A stretch of DNA of 64,000 bases from Serpentinicella alkaliphila (GTDB lineage Bacteria; Bacillota; Clostridia; Peptostreptococcales; Natronincolaceae): assembly GCF_018141405.1 (NCBI RefSeq), contig NZ_CP058648.1, positions 325,001 through 389,000 on the forward strand, written 5' to 3'. Below the pieces are notes generated by a model. That model had not been told where the DNA came from. It made no database searches and saw only the letters and a program-made list of their open reading frames with translations. Shown here one piece after another: positions 46,308 to 55,165 of this stretch (the first letter of the stretch is position 1; each line of letters opens with the position of its first letter). The translations under genes and the position numbers were made by a program.

Positions 46308-46336
46308 GTAAAAATCGAGGGAATTTAACCCTCGAT
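46308..46336 (-). terminator. Terminator after the NhaC/LysW gene
   Basis: Perfect eight-base stem (46314-46321 with 46329-46336, ATCGAGGG arm) followed on the minus strand by TTTTA. It lies 18 bases past the transporter stop. Confidence 0.8.
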
Positions 46337-46353
46337 AATTTAATTATTTATTT

Positions 46354-48066
46354 CTAAGCTGTAGCCTTTTCTAGATCTTTTTCCTTAACCGATTTACCGA
46401 ATACATGAATAATACCAGCAATAACAACTATAGCTACTGGAAGAACTAGTATTACAGGTAAACCTAATCCAACTGGAATATATCCAAATACTACTGTAAC
46501 AAGCGCTACCGTTAAAGCATACACTATTTGAGTTTTTACGTGATCCATATGATCACAGGCAGCCCCCATAGAAGATAGAATTGTTGTATCGGATATTGGT
46601 GAACAATGATCTCCGAAAATTGCTCCTGTTAAAACCGCCCCAACACACATAATTATAAAGTTTTGATCTGGATTTATTGCAAAAGCTAATGGAATTGTTA
46701 ATGGCATTAAAATACCCATAGTTCCATAAGACGTTCCTGTCGCAAATGAAATAGCAGACCCTAAAATAAATATTAACGATGGTAAAATAAACGCTGGCAA
46801 TGCATCTCCTAGTTTAGAAACTAAATACCAGTTAGTACCTAATTCTTTAATTACACCAGACAATGACCAAGCTAGTAATAATATAACTCCTGTAATTACA
46901 AGGGATTTCATACCTGTAATCCAAGTTTCAATTCCTTCAGAAATAGTAAATATTTTTTGCCTTATACCCATTACTAGGGCAACTATACTTCCAAATAACG
47001 CAGCCTGGAATAATACTATACTCGCATCAGACGCCCCAAAAGTTTCTCTAATAGCAGCCATTGAAAGTGGCGCGTTTTTAATCATCTCAATCATTTCTGG
47101 ATCTTCAAGCAATTCTAAATAACCGTTATAATAGAATCCAGCAAAAGCAGATATTATTAATACACCAATAGGTATAATAGCATTCCAAACACTAAGCTTT
47201 GTGCCTGGTTTTGGCTCAAGGTCTGTGGCTTCTTCTGTTGCCATAGGCTTTGCACCATCGGCTAAAACCTTACCTGTTGTTCTTGCACGTTTTTCTGCAT
47301 TATACATTGGACCAAATTCTTTTAAAAGCACAGCTGATATTACTATAAATGCTAAAATTAATATGTTGTAGAAACGATATGGAATTGTTGAAATAAACAC
47401 TCCATATGCATTAACCTCTTGCCCTATACTTCCATATGCATCCTTTATTAATCCAATCTCATAACCTATCCACGTAGATATTAATGCAAGTCCAGCAATT
47501 GGGGCCGCAGTAGCATCAATAATAAAAGCTAGACGTTCTCTAGAAATTTTCATTTTATCTGTAACTGGTCTCATAATTGGACCAACGATTAATGCATTTG
47601 CATAATCATCAAAGAAAATAAATAAACCTAATACCCAAGTTACTAATTGAGCACTAATAGGTGATTTTGCTCTTTTAGCTAAGGCCTCAGCTACGGCCCT
47701 TGCACCACCCATTTTAGAAATTAATGCTATAAGTCCTCCAATAGTTAAACACTGAAGTATAATACCCGCATTCCAAGAATCCGCTAAAGAATCAATAATA
47801 TAACCAATAATACCTAAAAATCCTTGAACAAAAGCTCCGCCAACACCATAATCATTTAATCCTAAAATAAATGCACCTGAAAATACCCCAATAAATAATG
47901 AAATTACAACATTTTTAGTTGCAAATGCTAAAACGATAGCTACTCACGGGGGAATTAATGTCCATATACCAAATTTGTCAGCATTCATTTGAGCATCAGA
48001 AGCATAACTAGTTGCAGATGATAAAAGTATCATTAAAACAGTTATAAATAATGCTTTTCTCTTCAC
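46354..48066 (-). pseudogene. NhaC-family lysine transporter (LysW type) with in-frame TGA
   Basis: A 571-codon frame for an NhaC-family transporter, broken only by TGA at codon 41 (47944-47946). The GTG start at 48066 has AGGAGG seven bases upstream, followed by a signal-like helix (LFITVLMILLSSATSYA). Coding continues without other damage through WTLIPP-stop-VAIVLAFATKNVV and SDTTILSSMGAACDHMDHV to 46354. Family members read PP-[hydrophobic]-VAI here, so one base change (for example TTA to TGA) explains the stop. A lysine riboswitch directly upstream identifies it as the predicted lysine importer LysW rather than a Na+/H+ antiporter. Without readthrough, only a re-initiated product lacking about one sixth could be made. 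Confidence 0.85.
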
Positions 48067-48120
48067 TCTGTTTCCTCCTTTGTTTTATATAAATAACCTA
48101 TCCACTTCCAATCGTAAAAA

Positions 48121-48152
48121 TAAAAAAAACCTTATGCTATTGCAAAAGGTTT
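48121..48152 (-). terminator. Lysine riboswitch expression-platform terminator
   Basis: Ten-base stem with one mismatch (48128-48137 with 48142-48151, AACCTTATGC arm) followed on the minus strand by eight T. It lies between the lysine aptamer and the transporter start. Confidence 0.8.
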
Positions 48153-48195
48153 AGAGCGCAAAGGGTATGTTGTAAATCCTCTATGCATCCTTATT

Positions 48196-48368
48196 AATTC
48201 AATAGCGCCCCACAAATAACATTGTGACAGTTTTACACATATTTTGAGTAAAACCAATATATAGCCTTAAAGCAATCAACTATATATTTCGGCAACATTT
48301 CCTTTCTTTAAGCTTCACAGTCGCTTCACTCCACTTAAATACTATTAAATATTGCACCTCTATTTAGA
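48196..48368 (-). promoter_or_regulatory. Lysine riboswitch (L box)
   Basis: On the minus strand the L-box landmarks appear in order: GAGGTGCAATA near 48360, GTGAAGCGACTGTGAAG near 48325, AAAGGAAATGTTGCCGAAA near 48295, and the closing GGGGCGCTATTG near 48205. It is followed by a terminator and then the NhaC/LysW gene, so high lysine should shut off the transporter. Confidence 0.92.
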
Positions 48369-48395
48369 AATGGAAATAAATTTTATACTTATAAT

Positions 48396-48425
48396 ATTTT
48401 ATCATTGTTAGAAAGTTAGTGTCAA
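48396..48425 (-). promoter_or_regulatory. Promoter upstream of the lysine riboswitch
   Basis: On the minus strand a consensus TTGACA (48425-48420), 18 bases, then TAAAAT (48401-48396). It places the aptamer about 20 bases into the transcript. Confidence 0.65.
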
Positions 48426-48469
48426 TCAACCAAGAAATACACGAAATAGTCAGAATATTTTAGTAATAT

Positions 48470-48503
48470 AAAAAGGAAACCTAGCCCAATTAGATTTCCT
48501 TTA
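48470..48503 (-). terminator. Terminator after the DEAD-box helicase gene
   Basis: Stem of ~12 pairs with one mismatch (AAAGGAAACCTA at 48472-48483 with TAGATTTCCTTT at 48491-48502), followed on the minus strand by TTATATT. Ten bases past the helicase stop. Confidence 0.7.
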
Positions 48504-48512
48504 ATATTTATA

Positions 48513-50069
48513 TTATTTTTTCTTCTTCTTAGGGAAGTTTCCTTTGTTTCCGAAATTTTCATTGGAACCACCGCGAGGCTTCTTGTTACGATCATTTCTA
48601 TCACCGCGGTCGTTTCTATCGCCACGGTCATTTCTATCGCCACGGTCATTTCTATCATTTCTATCATTTCTATCGGACTTATTATCAGATCGACCTTTAT
48701 TTGATCTATGTCGTCCGCCACCACTACCTTCTGGTCTTGGCTTCTTAGTTCTAAGAGGGGCCTCTTCGGTAATCATTACCGCTGCTGTATTCGGTTCCTT
48801 TGTCATCATTTTTAATGCAGCTGACACTAAGGTTACAGAATCAGTTTCTTCAAGTAATTGTTCAGCTATAGCTTTGTATGCTTTAAGAGAATTCTCTCTT
48901 ACAATTTGAAGTAATTTTTCTACAGCTAATCTTTGTTGACCTTCTATAGCCTCAGCGAAAGAAGGAATAGGCTTTTTATCAATCTTTCTTTTAGCAACTC
49001 TTTCAATAGTTTTTAGGAAGCTAATCTCTCTAGGAGAAACAAAAGTTGTTGCTAAACCTGTATTACCAGCTCTACCAGTTCTCCCTACCCTATGAACATA
49101 ACTCTCAGGATCTTGAGGTATATCAAAGTTATATACGTGAGTTACTCCAGAAATATCCAGACCTCTTGCAGCCACATCTGTTGCTACCAGCACTTCTATC
49201 GTTCCCTCTTTAAACTTACGCAATACGCTATCTCTCTTACTCTGTGTTAAATCCCCATGTATACCTTCTGCACCATATCCTCTTTTAGATAAAGCTTCTG
49301 ATAGTTCGTCAACTCTTCTTTTAGTTCTTCCAAAGACAATTGCAAGCTCTGGACCTTGAATATCTAGCAAACGACAAAGAACATCGAATTTTTGTTTCTC
49401 TGGCACTTCTATATATTCTTGTACTATGTTCGGTACAGTTATCTCTGAAGATTTTACAGCAATAAATTCAGGCTCACTCATAAATTTATGCGCTAATGCT
49501 TGAATTGGTTTTGGCATTGTTGCTGAGAATAGTAAGGTTTGTCTTTCTGTTGGCACTTCTTTTAATATTGTCTCTATGTCTTCAACAAAACCCATATTTA
49601 ACATTTCATCAGCCTCATCTAATACAACTAAGTTGATTCCTTTAAGCTGGACAGTTTTTCTTCTCATATGGTCCATAAATCTACCAGGTGTTGCAACAAT
49701 AATCTGTGGGTTCTTTTTTAAAGCCTTCATCTGCCTATTTATGTCTTGTCCACCATAAATAGGCAGTGCACGAATTCCTTTTATATTTCCAATTTTGTTT
49801 AGCTCCTCTGCAACCTGCATAGCTAACTCTCTAGTCGGCGTTAAAACCAATCCTTGTATTTGTGGATTATTACTATCTGCCTTCTCAACAAGTGGAATTC
49901 CAAAGGCTGCAGTTTTTCCAGTTCCTGTTTGTGCCTGCCCAATAACATCTTTTCCTTCTAGTGCAGTAGGAATAGTCTGTTGTTGAATAGGTGTTGCTTC
50001 TTCAAAGCCCATATCTGTAATGGCTTTAAGTATTTCTTTACTAATTTCAAACTCTGCAAATGTTTTCAA
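48513..50069 (-). CDS. DEAD-box RNA helicase (CshA-like)
   Basis: 518-residue ATP-dependent RNA helicase. Q-motif [14 protein letters not shown], motif [12 protein letters not shown], motif [11 protein letters not shown], motif III SATMP and motif [12 protein letters not shown] are all present. A C-terminal extension begins at about residue 445. It is Arg/Asn/Asp-rich with repeated NDRNDR and GDRNDR units and a basic PKKKKK end, which probably binds RNA non-specifically. CshA-like helicases help ribosome assembly and mRNA decay, especially in the cold; the cold-shock gene is the next gene upstream. Confidence 0.95.
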   Translation of the reverse strand: MKTFAEFEISKEILKAITDMGFEEATPIQQQTIPTALEGKDVIGQAQTGTGKTAAFGIPLVEKADSNNPQIQGLVLTPTRELAMQVAEELNKIGNIKGIRALPIYGGQDINRQMKALKKNPQIIVATPGRFMDHMRRKTVQLKGINLVVLDEADEMLNMGFVEDIETILKEVPTERQTLLFSATMPKPIQALAHKFMSEPEFIAVKSSEITVPNIVQEYIEVPEKQKFDVLCRLLDIQGPELAIVFGRTKRRVDELSEALSKRGYGAEGIHGDLTQSKRDSVLRKFKEGTIEVLVATDVAARGLDISGVTHVYNFDIPQDPESYVHRVGRTGRAGNTGLATTFVSPREISFLKTIERVAKRKIDKKPIPSFAEAIEGQQRLAVEKLLQIVRENSLKAYKAIAEQLLEETDSVTLVSAALKMMTKEPNTAAVMITEEAPLRTKKPRPEGSGGGRHRSNKGRSDNKSDRNDRNDRNDRGDRNDRGDRNDRGDRNDRNKKPRGGSNENFGNKGNFPKKKKK

Positions 50070-50135
50070 TAATTATCAATCTCCTTTTATTTCAATAAAA
50101 CTAAACTAGTACAGTTTATTCTATATTAATGATAC

Positions 50136-50182
50136 CCAGAAAAAAAGGTCATTATTCCAAATGACTGGGATAAAGACCTTTT
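50136..50182 (-). terminator. Terminator after the cold-shock gene
   Basis: Imperfect long stem (AAAAGGTC at 50143-50150 with GACCTTTT at 50175-50182, extended by inner pairs) followed on the minus strand by seven T counting the stem end. About 30 bases past the csp stop. Confidence 0.75.
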
Positions 50183-50212
50183 AATGTTAGCTTATTTATA
50201 TATATAATTAAA

Positions 50213-50410
50213 CTATTTCGCTGTTACGTTAGCAGCTTGTGGTCCACGGTTTCCATCAACGATATCAAACTCAACTTGTTGACCTTCTTGAAGAGTTTTG
50301 AATCCTGATCCTTGGATTGCTGTGAAATGTACGAATACGTCATCTCCATCTTCACGCTCGATGAATCCAAAACCTTTTTCTGCATTAAACCATTTTACTT
50401 TTCCTACCAT
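50213..50410 (-). CDS. Cold-shock protein (CspA family)
   Basis: 65-residue single-OB-fold RNA chaperone. RNA-binding motifs KGFGFIE (RNP1) and VFVHF (RNP2) are intact, with the N-terminal [18 protein letters not shown] precedes the ATG. A leader of about 127 bases from the predicted promoter (50544-50572) is typical of cold-shock genes whose 5' UTR regulates translation. Monocistronic. Confidence 0.97.
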   Translation of the reverse strand: MVGKVKWFNAEKGFGFIEREDGDDVFVHFTAIQGSGFKTLQEGQQVEFDIVDGNRGPQAANVTAK

Positions 50411-50543
50411 ATTTTATGGCCTCCTTAAAAATAATATTCGATAAAAAGTAGAAAACTTACTAAACTAATTTAAACCTAAAGCCAACAATAAGAGGCCGTC
50501 AAACTGTTTTTCTTAGCTTTCATGACTTTTTAACACCAAAGTA

Positions 50544-50572
50544 ATTGTATCACGTTAATTATAATAAAGCAA
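50544..50572 (-). promoter_or_regulatory. Candidate csp promoter
   Basis: On the minus strand TTGCTT (50572-50567), 17 bases, then TACAAT (50549-50544). Transcription from here would give a long structured leader, which includes the inverted-repeat-like stretch around 50480-50510. Confidence 0.5.
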
Positions 50573-50734
50573 ACAAAATTAACATTATTTTTTTCTTTTA
50601 AATTTTTTTTATCTCATATATAATCTATTATGTATGCAAATTTTATTTTTTATTCTTATTTGGAAAAATTATTAATGAATTTTAATTACAAAATAAATAA
50701 ATTATAATGTTTACAATTTAGAGAGGGGAAACCA

Positions 50735-52291
50735 ATGAGTATTTTAACTGTAAAAAACTTGAGTCACGGGTTCGGAGATAGGGCAATTTTTAATAATGTA
50801 TCCTTCCGATTATTAAAAGGAGAGCACATAGGATTAATTGGTGCTAACGGTGAAGGTAAATCTACCTTTATGAATATAATTACTAGAAAGCTAGAGCCAG
50901 ATGAAGGAAATATTGAATGGGCAAAAAATGTTAGAATAGGATATTTAGACCAACATACAGTACTTGAGAAAGGTAAAAGCATCAGGGACGTTTTAAGAAC
51001 AGCATTTCAATATCTTTTTGATATGGAAATCGAAATGAACAATATATGTGACAAAATGGCTGATGCATCACCAGAAGAATTAGAAAAGTTACTTGAAGAA
51101 TTAGGTACACTTCAAGATACTCTAACCAACAATGATTTCTATATTATAGATGCTAAAATCGATGAAATTGGTCGAGGTTTGGGATTAGAAGACATTGGTC
51201 TAGATAAGGACGTTCATGATTTAAGTGGTGGACAAAGGACAAAAGTTTTACTTGCAAAGCTTCTATTAGAAAAACCTGATATTCTTCTTCTAGATGAACC
51301 TACAAACTACCTAGATGAACAACATATTGAATGGCTTAAGAGATATTTACAAGAATATGAAAACGCATTTATATTAATATCCCATGAAATCCCATTCCTT
51401 AATAGTGTAATAAATCTAATATACCATATGGAAAATCAGGAGCTTAACAGATATGTGGGTGACTACAATAACTTTATGCAGGTCTATGAAGCAAAAAAAC
51501 AACAACTTGAGTCTGCATATAAAAGACAACAACAGGAAATTGCTGATTTAAAGGATTTTGTTGCTAGAAACAAAGCTAGAGTTTCTACAAGAAACATGGC
51601 AATGTCTAGACAGAAAAAACTTGATAATATGGACGTTATAGAGCTTGCTAAAGAAAAACCTAAACCAGAGTTTAGCTTTAAAGAAGCTAGAACTTCTGGC
51701 AAACTAATTTTTGAGACTAGAGATTTAGTTATAGGGTATACTGAACCACTTTCTAAGCCTCTAAACCTTAGAATGGAAAGAGGTCAAAAAATTGCACTTA
51801 TAGGTGCTAATGGTTTAGGGAAAACAACACTTTTAAAGAGTATTCTAGGACAAATACCTTCAATTACTGGTTCTGTAGAATTAGGTGATTATCTGCATAT
51901 TGGATATTTTGAACAGGAAATAAAGGAAGCAAATTATAAAACATGTATAGATGAAGTTTGGCAGGACTTCCCTTCCTATACTCAATATGAAGTTAGAGCT
52001 GCTCTTGCTAAATGTGGTTTAACGACAAAGCATATCGAAAGCAAAGTAGTTGTACTAAGTGGTGGAGAGCAGGCAAAAGTTAGACTTTGCAAATTAATAA
52101 ATAGAGAATCTAATATTCTAATATTAGATGAGCCTACTAACCATTTAGATGTTGATGCTAAAGAAGAACTCAAAAGAGCCCTTAAAGCATATAAAGGTAG
52201 TCTATTAATTATCTGTCATGAACCTGATTTTTATCATGATATTGTTACTGACGTTTGGAATTGCGAAAATTGGACAACTAAAATAGTTTAA
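50735..52291 (+). CDS. ABC-F family ATPase (ribosome-associated type)
   Basis: 518-residue protein with two ABC cassettes and no membrane segment. Cassette 1: Walker A GANGEGKST, signature LSGGQRTKVLLA, Walker B LLLDEPTNYLDEQH. Cassette 2: Walker A GANGLGKTT, signature LSGGEQAKVRLC, Walker B LILDEPTNHLDVD. The linker between them (~245-320) is charged and helical, as in ABC-F factors that act at the ribosomal E site. Whether it is a housekeeping translation factor or confers antibiotic resistance cannot be told. GAGAGGGG lies upstream of the ATG. Confidence 0.93.
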   Translation: MSILTVKNLSHGFGDRAIFNNVSFRLLKGEHIGLIGANGEGKSTFMNIITRKLEPDEGNIEWAKNVRIGYLDQHTVLEKGKSIRDVLRTAFQYLFDMEIEMNNICDKMADASPEELEKLLEELGTLQDTLTNNDFYIIDAKIDEIGRGLGLEDIGLDKDVHDLSGGQRTKVLLAKLLLEKPDILLLDEPTNYLDEQHIEWLKRYLQEYENAFILISHEIPFLNSVINLIYHMENQELNRYVGDYNNFMQVYEAKKQQLESAYKRQQQEIADLKDFVARNKARVSTRNMAMSRQKKLDNMDVIELAKEKPKPEFSFKEARTSGKLIFETRDLVIGYTEPLSKPLNLRMERGQKIALIGANGLGKTTLLKSILGQIPSITGSVELGDYLHIGYFEQEIKEANYKTCIDEVWQDFPSYTQYEVRAALAKCGLTTKHIESKVVVLSGGEQAKVRLCKLINRESNILILDEPTNHLDVDAKEELKRALKAYKGSLLIICHEPDFYHDIVTDVWNCENWTTKIV

Positions 52292-52301
52292 TATTATATA
52301 G

Positions 52302-52339
52302 ATAAAAAAGAGATAGAAAAAAGTCTATCTCTTTTTTAT
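52302..52339. terminator. Bidirectional intrinsic terminator
   Basis: Perfect fourteen-base stem (52304-52317 with 52324-52337, AAAAAAGAGATAGA arm) between the convergent ABC-F and exonuclease III genes. Confidence 0.87.
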
Positions 52340-52368
52340 GTTAATAATGAAAAGTAAATTAAATCATA

Positions 52369-53121
52369 CTAAAAAATTTCTATTCCAACAGGACAATGAT
52401 CTGAGCCAAAAACATCACTATAGATAATAGCATCCTTTAAATCATCTTTAAGTTTGTCAGATGTACAAAAATAATCAATTCTCCAACCAATATTTCTTTC
52501 TCTAGCTTTACTGAAATAGGACCACCATGTATATGCATCTTCTTTATCCGGATAAATGTACCTAAATGTATCAATGAAATTATTTTCAATTAATTTATCG
52601 AAGCAACCTCTTTCCTCATCTGTAAACCCTGCACTCTTCCTATTGCTTTTGGGGTTCTTAAGATCTATTTCCTTATGGGAAACATTTAAATCTCCACAAA
52701 ATATAACTGGTTTGTGTTGTTCAATTGTTTTTAAGTATTTAATAAACTCATCTTCCCACTTCATCCTATATCCTAACCGAGCAAGTCCCCTTTGAGAATT
52801 GGGGCTATATACAGTGATTAAGTAGAAGCTTTCGAACTCTAAAGTTATAACTCTTCCTTCATTATCAAGTTCATTAACACCTATTCCATACTTGACACTT
52901 ATAGGTTCTATTTTTGAAAATATGGCAGTACCTGAATAACCCTTTTTTTCAGCATAGTTCCAATATTGATAGTAATCTTTTAACTCTAGTATTATTTGGC
53001 CCTCTTGCACTTTAGTTTCCTGAATACAAAATATATCTGCGTCTTCTCTTTCAAAGAAGCCTAAAAAATCTTTTTCTACACATGCTCTAATACCATTTAC
53101 ATTCCAAGAAATTAATTTCAA
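52369..53121 (-). CDS. xth: Exodeoxyribonuclease III / AP endonuclease
   Basis: 250-residue EEP-superfamily nuclease for base-excision repair. Seen: SWNVNGIRAC, FCIQETKVQ (metal Glu), YSPNSQ, CGDLNVSHKEIDL (Asp/Asn) and C-terminal GSDHCPVGIEIF (Asp-His). Length fits the ExoA/XthA family. The start is a TTG with GGAG eight bases upstream. Monocistronic. Confidence 0.96.
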   Translation of the reverse strand: MKLISWNVNGIRACVEKDFLGFFEREDADIFCIQETKVQEGQIILELKDYYQYWNYAEKKGYSGTAIFSKIEPISVKYGIGVNELDNEGRVITLEFESFYLITVYSPNSQRGLARLGYRMKWEDEFIKYLKTIEQHKPVIFCGDLNVSHKEIDLKNPKSNRKSAGFTDEERGCFDKLIENNFIDTFRYIYPDKEDAYTWWSYFSKARERNIGWRIDYFCTSDKLKDDLKDAIIYSDVFGSDHCPVGIEIF

Positions 53122-53320
53122 AACCGTCTCTCCTTAAGTAATATTTTCGTATTTATACAAGTAGCTTTATTCTATAATATAAGTATAATATAATGCTCCT
53201 AATGATAATACCCTTCTATATACTCTTTAATCAAACAAAACTATCTGAAAGTATAGAATTATGGCCCTTTTGTATACTTGATGACATGAAAATGTAAATT
53301 TGACTGATTATGCTTTTTAA

Positions 53321-53600
53321 ATGATGAAGCTCGAGAAGAAAGAAAAATCTCCATCTGAAAATTTATACATTATTGACAGATATGATAGAGTTAGATCTAC
53401 TAGTGGTGGAACCACTTGCCAGAATATTCTTGGTACTGTTCTAAAAATATAGCGGAAAGTATGGAATACACTATTTTTGATGTTAGGGGTTTAAGTGAAC
53501 AAGATATAAGTAATATACAAAATCAATGGTCTATATAGTATATAATTTTAAAAGTGGAGAATTAGTGTTAGAAAACATTTCCATTGGTGACAACTTTTAA
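53321..53600 (+). pseudogene. Decayed remnant of an unknown gene
   Basis: Three consecutive reading segments in different frames read like one protein. Segment one (53321-53449) contains LYIIDRYDRVRSTSGGTTC and QNILGTVLK. Segment two (53452-53529) contains AESMEYTIFDVRGLSEQD and IQNQWSIY. Segment three (to the TAA at 53598-53600) contains YNFKSGELVLENISIGDNF. Two single-base shifts separate them. The C-terminal style resembles small toxin or immunity proteins of polymorphic systems, but I cannot name the family. It lies in an otherwise empty 530-base gap. Confidence 0.55.
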
Positions 53601-53654
53601 TTAGAACTTTATATTATTTGGTTAGATGAAAAATTATGAAATAAAGGTGAAAAA

Positions 53655-54278
53655 ATGAAGCATGAGTGGAGAAAGCAACAAAAAAATTTATATATATCAG
53701 GGCAAAAACCAGAATTAATAACAGTTCCAGAGCAAAAATTCTTAATGATAAAAGGCAACAGAAATCCAAATAGTGAAGACTTTTCAAACAGAATCGAAGT
53801 TCTTTATTCATTATCTTATGCCATAAGAATGATGCCAAAGCAAGGATACACCCCTGAAGGTTATTTTGAATATACAGTATATCCATTAGAAGGACTATGG
53901 GATTTAACAGAAAAGGGGAGGAAATTGGATACCCTCGATAAAGATGAATTATTATATACTATTATGATTAGGCAACCTGATTTTGTAACGAAAGAAATAG
54001 TAGATAGGGCTTTTGAAAACGTAAGAAAAAAGAAACCTAATCCACTACTTGATGAGGTATCATTTGATACGATTAAAGATGGTTTATCAGTTCAAATCCT
54101 TCACATGGGGCCCTATGATGATGAACCACGAAGTTTTAAAAAAATGAAAGAATTTATTGAAGAAAACCAACTTCAAATAGTAACCCTTATACATAGAGAA
54201 ATTTATCTTTCGGATGCTAGAAAAGTTGAACCTGATAAATTGAAGACAGTTTTAAGGTATAATGTAAAAAGAATATAG
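53655..54278 (+). CDS. GyrI-like small-molecule-binding domain protein
   Basis: 207-residue soluble protein resembling the GyrI-like (SHS2/BmrR effector) domain family: PELITVPEQKFLMIKG near the N-terminus, EYTVYPLEGLW in the middle and the typical LSVQILHMGPYDDEPRSF and LIHREIYLSD segments. Such proteins bind small hydrophobic or cationic ligands; no DNA-binding domain is present. AAAGGTG lies upstream of the ATG. Ends at the terminator 54297-54329. Confidence 0.85.
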   Translation: MKHEWRKQQKNLYISGQKPELITVPEQKFLMIKGNRNPNSEDFSNRIEVLYSLSYAIRMMPKQGYTPEGYFEYTVYPLEGLWDLTEKGRKLDTLDKDELLYTIMIRQPDFVTKEIVDRAFENVRKKKPNPLLDEVSFDTIKDGLSVQILHMGPYDDEPRSFKKMKEFIEENQLQIVTLIHREIYLSDARKVEPDKLKTVLRYNVKRI

Positions 54279-54296
54279 TGAAAAAAATTTTTATAT

Positions 54297-54329
54297 AAAA
54301 ATAAGGTCTTCGTCGAAGACCTTATTTTT
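54297..54329. terminator. Bidirectional intrinsic terminator
   Basis: Perfect ~15-base stem (AAAATAAGGTCTTCG arm, 54298-54312, with its complement to ~54328), followed by a T run, between convergent genes. Confidence 0.87.
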
Positions 54330-54346
54330 GAGTGGGTAAATTGAAT

Positions 54347-55090
54347 TTAATATGAATACTCTGCAATAACTGATGCTTTAACTTCAAGCATTCCTGCTGA
54401 AATGGCTGTTGCTGTTTCTAACTTTGCATCCATTAAAGCTCTAGTATTGTATAACACTGGCTCTGATTGACCAGCCTCTATTATTTTTGTAGGTTTAGAA
54501 ATTTTAACATCTACAGATTTGGCTATAACCTCTGCTTTTGCCTTAGCATCTTTAGTTGCCTTCGTTAATGCTTCAGCATAGTATTTACTTGAATCACTTA
54601 TTGAAAACTCTATACTATTTAAAATATTACTATCATTTTTTGCTACAGCATCAATTACAGTACCTACTGAATTTATATCTCTAATTATAACTCTTACTGT
54701 ATTTTGCACTACATATCCATCTACCGTCGATTGCCCTGTATTAGGATTATATCTATGATTCGGATATATATTGTACTGAATTGTCTGAATATCTTCATCC
54801 TTAATGCCCTGTTGTTTTAGAGCAGCCATTACGTTATTCATTTTTGTTGCATTATCCGATTGTGCAACTTTTGCATTTGAATTTTGTGTTTGTACCCCCA
54901 ATGAAATATAAGCAATATCAGGCTTTACCTTAATAACCCCTTCACCACTAACAGTAATTACACCATTTTGTTCTTTGCTAGTAGCATTTGCTATGCTTGT
55001 ATTATTCTGACTACCTAAAACAAACGAAGCTATTAGAAGTATTGAAACTACTACTACTGTTAAAAATTTAAAAAACTTAATTTTATTCAT
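54347..55090 (-). CDS. SIMPL (DUF541) domain secreted or membrane-anchored protein
   Basis: 247-residue protein with an N-terminal signal/anchor helix (FLTVVVVSILLIASFVLG) and a SIMPL domain. The domain starts at ITVSGEGVIKVKPDIAYISL and includes IQTIQYNIYPNHRYNP and the AKAKAEVIAKS helix. Family members are oxidative-stress- or envelope-related proteins of unclear function. GGAGG precedes the ATG. Monocistronic. Confidence 0.92.
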   Translation of the reverse strand: MNKIKFFKFLTVVVVSILLIASFVLGSQNNTSIANATSKEQNGVITVSGEGVIKVKPDIAYISLGVQTQNSNAKVAQSDNATKMNNVMAALKQQGIKDEDIQTIQYNIYPNHRYNPNTGQSTVDGYVVQNTVRVIIRDINSVGTVIDAVAKNDSNILNSIEFSISDSSKYYAEALTKATKDAKAKAEVIAKSVDVKISKPTKIIEAGQSEPVLYNTRALMDAKLETATAISAGMLEVKASVIAEYSY

Positions 55091-55165
55091 TTTTTTACCT
55101 CCTTCAAGTATTTATTTCATTTGACGAGTATAAACTTAAATAAGTTCCAAATTAATTCCATGTTT

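Noticed and set aside
46354-47712. Start of the NhaC-family gene at the ATG at 47712
   Set aside because: That start would remove conserved N-terminal helices; the frame is open and homologous far upstream to the GTG at 48066 apart from the single TGA.
47944-47946. TGA in the transporter gene as a selenocysteine or tryptophan codon
   Set aside because: It falls in a transmembrane Leu/Ile position of the family with no redox role, I saw no SECIS-like hairpin right after it, and other genes here use TGA as a normal stop. A nonsense mutation or sequencing error is simpler.
48600-48690. Regularly spaced repeats that might be a CRISPR array
   Set aside because: They are in-frame 18-base units encoding [12 protein letters not shown] in the helicase tail, without distinct spacers.
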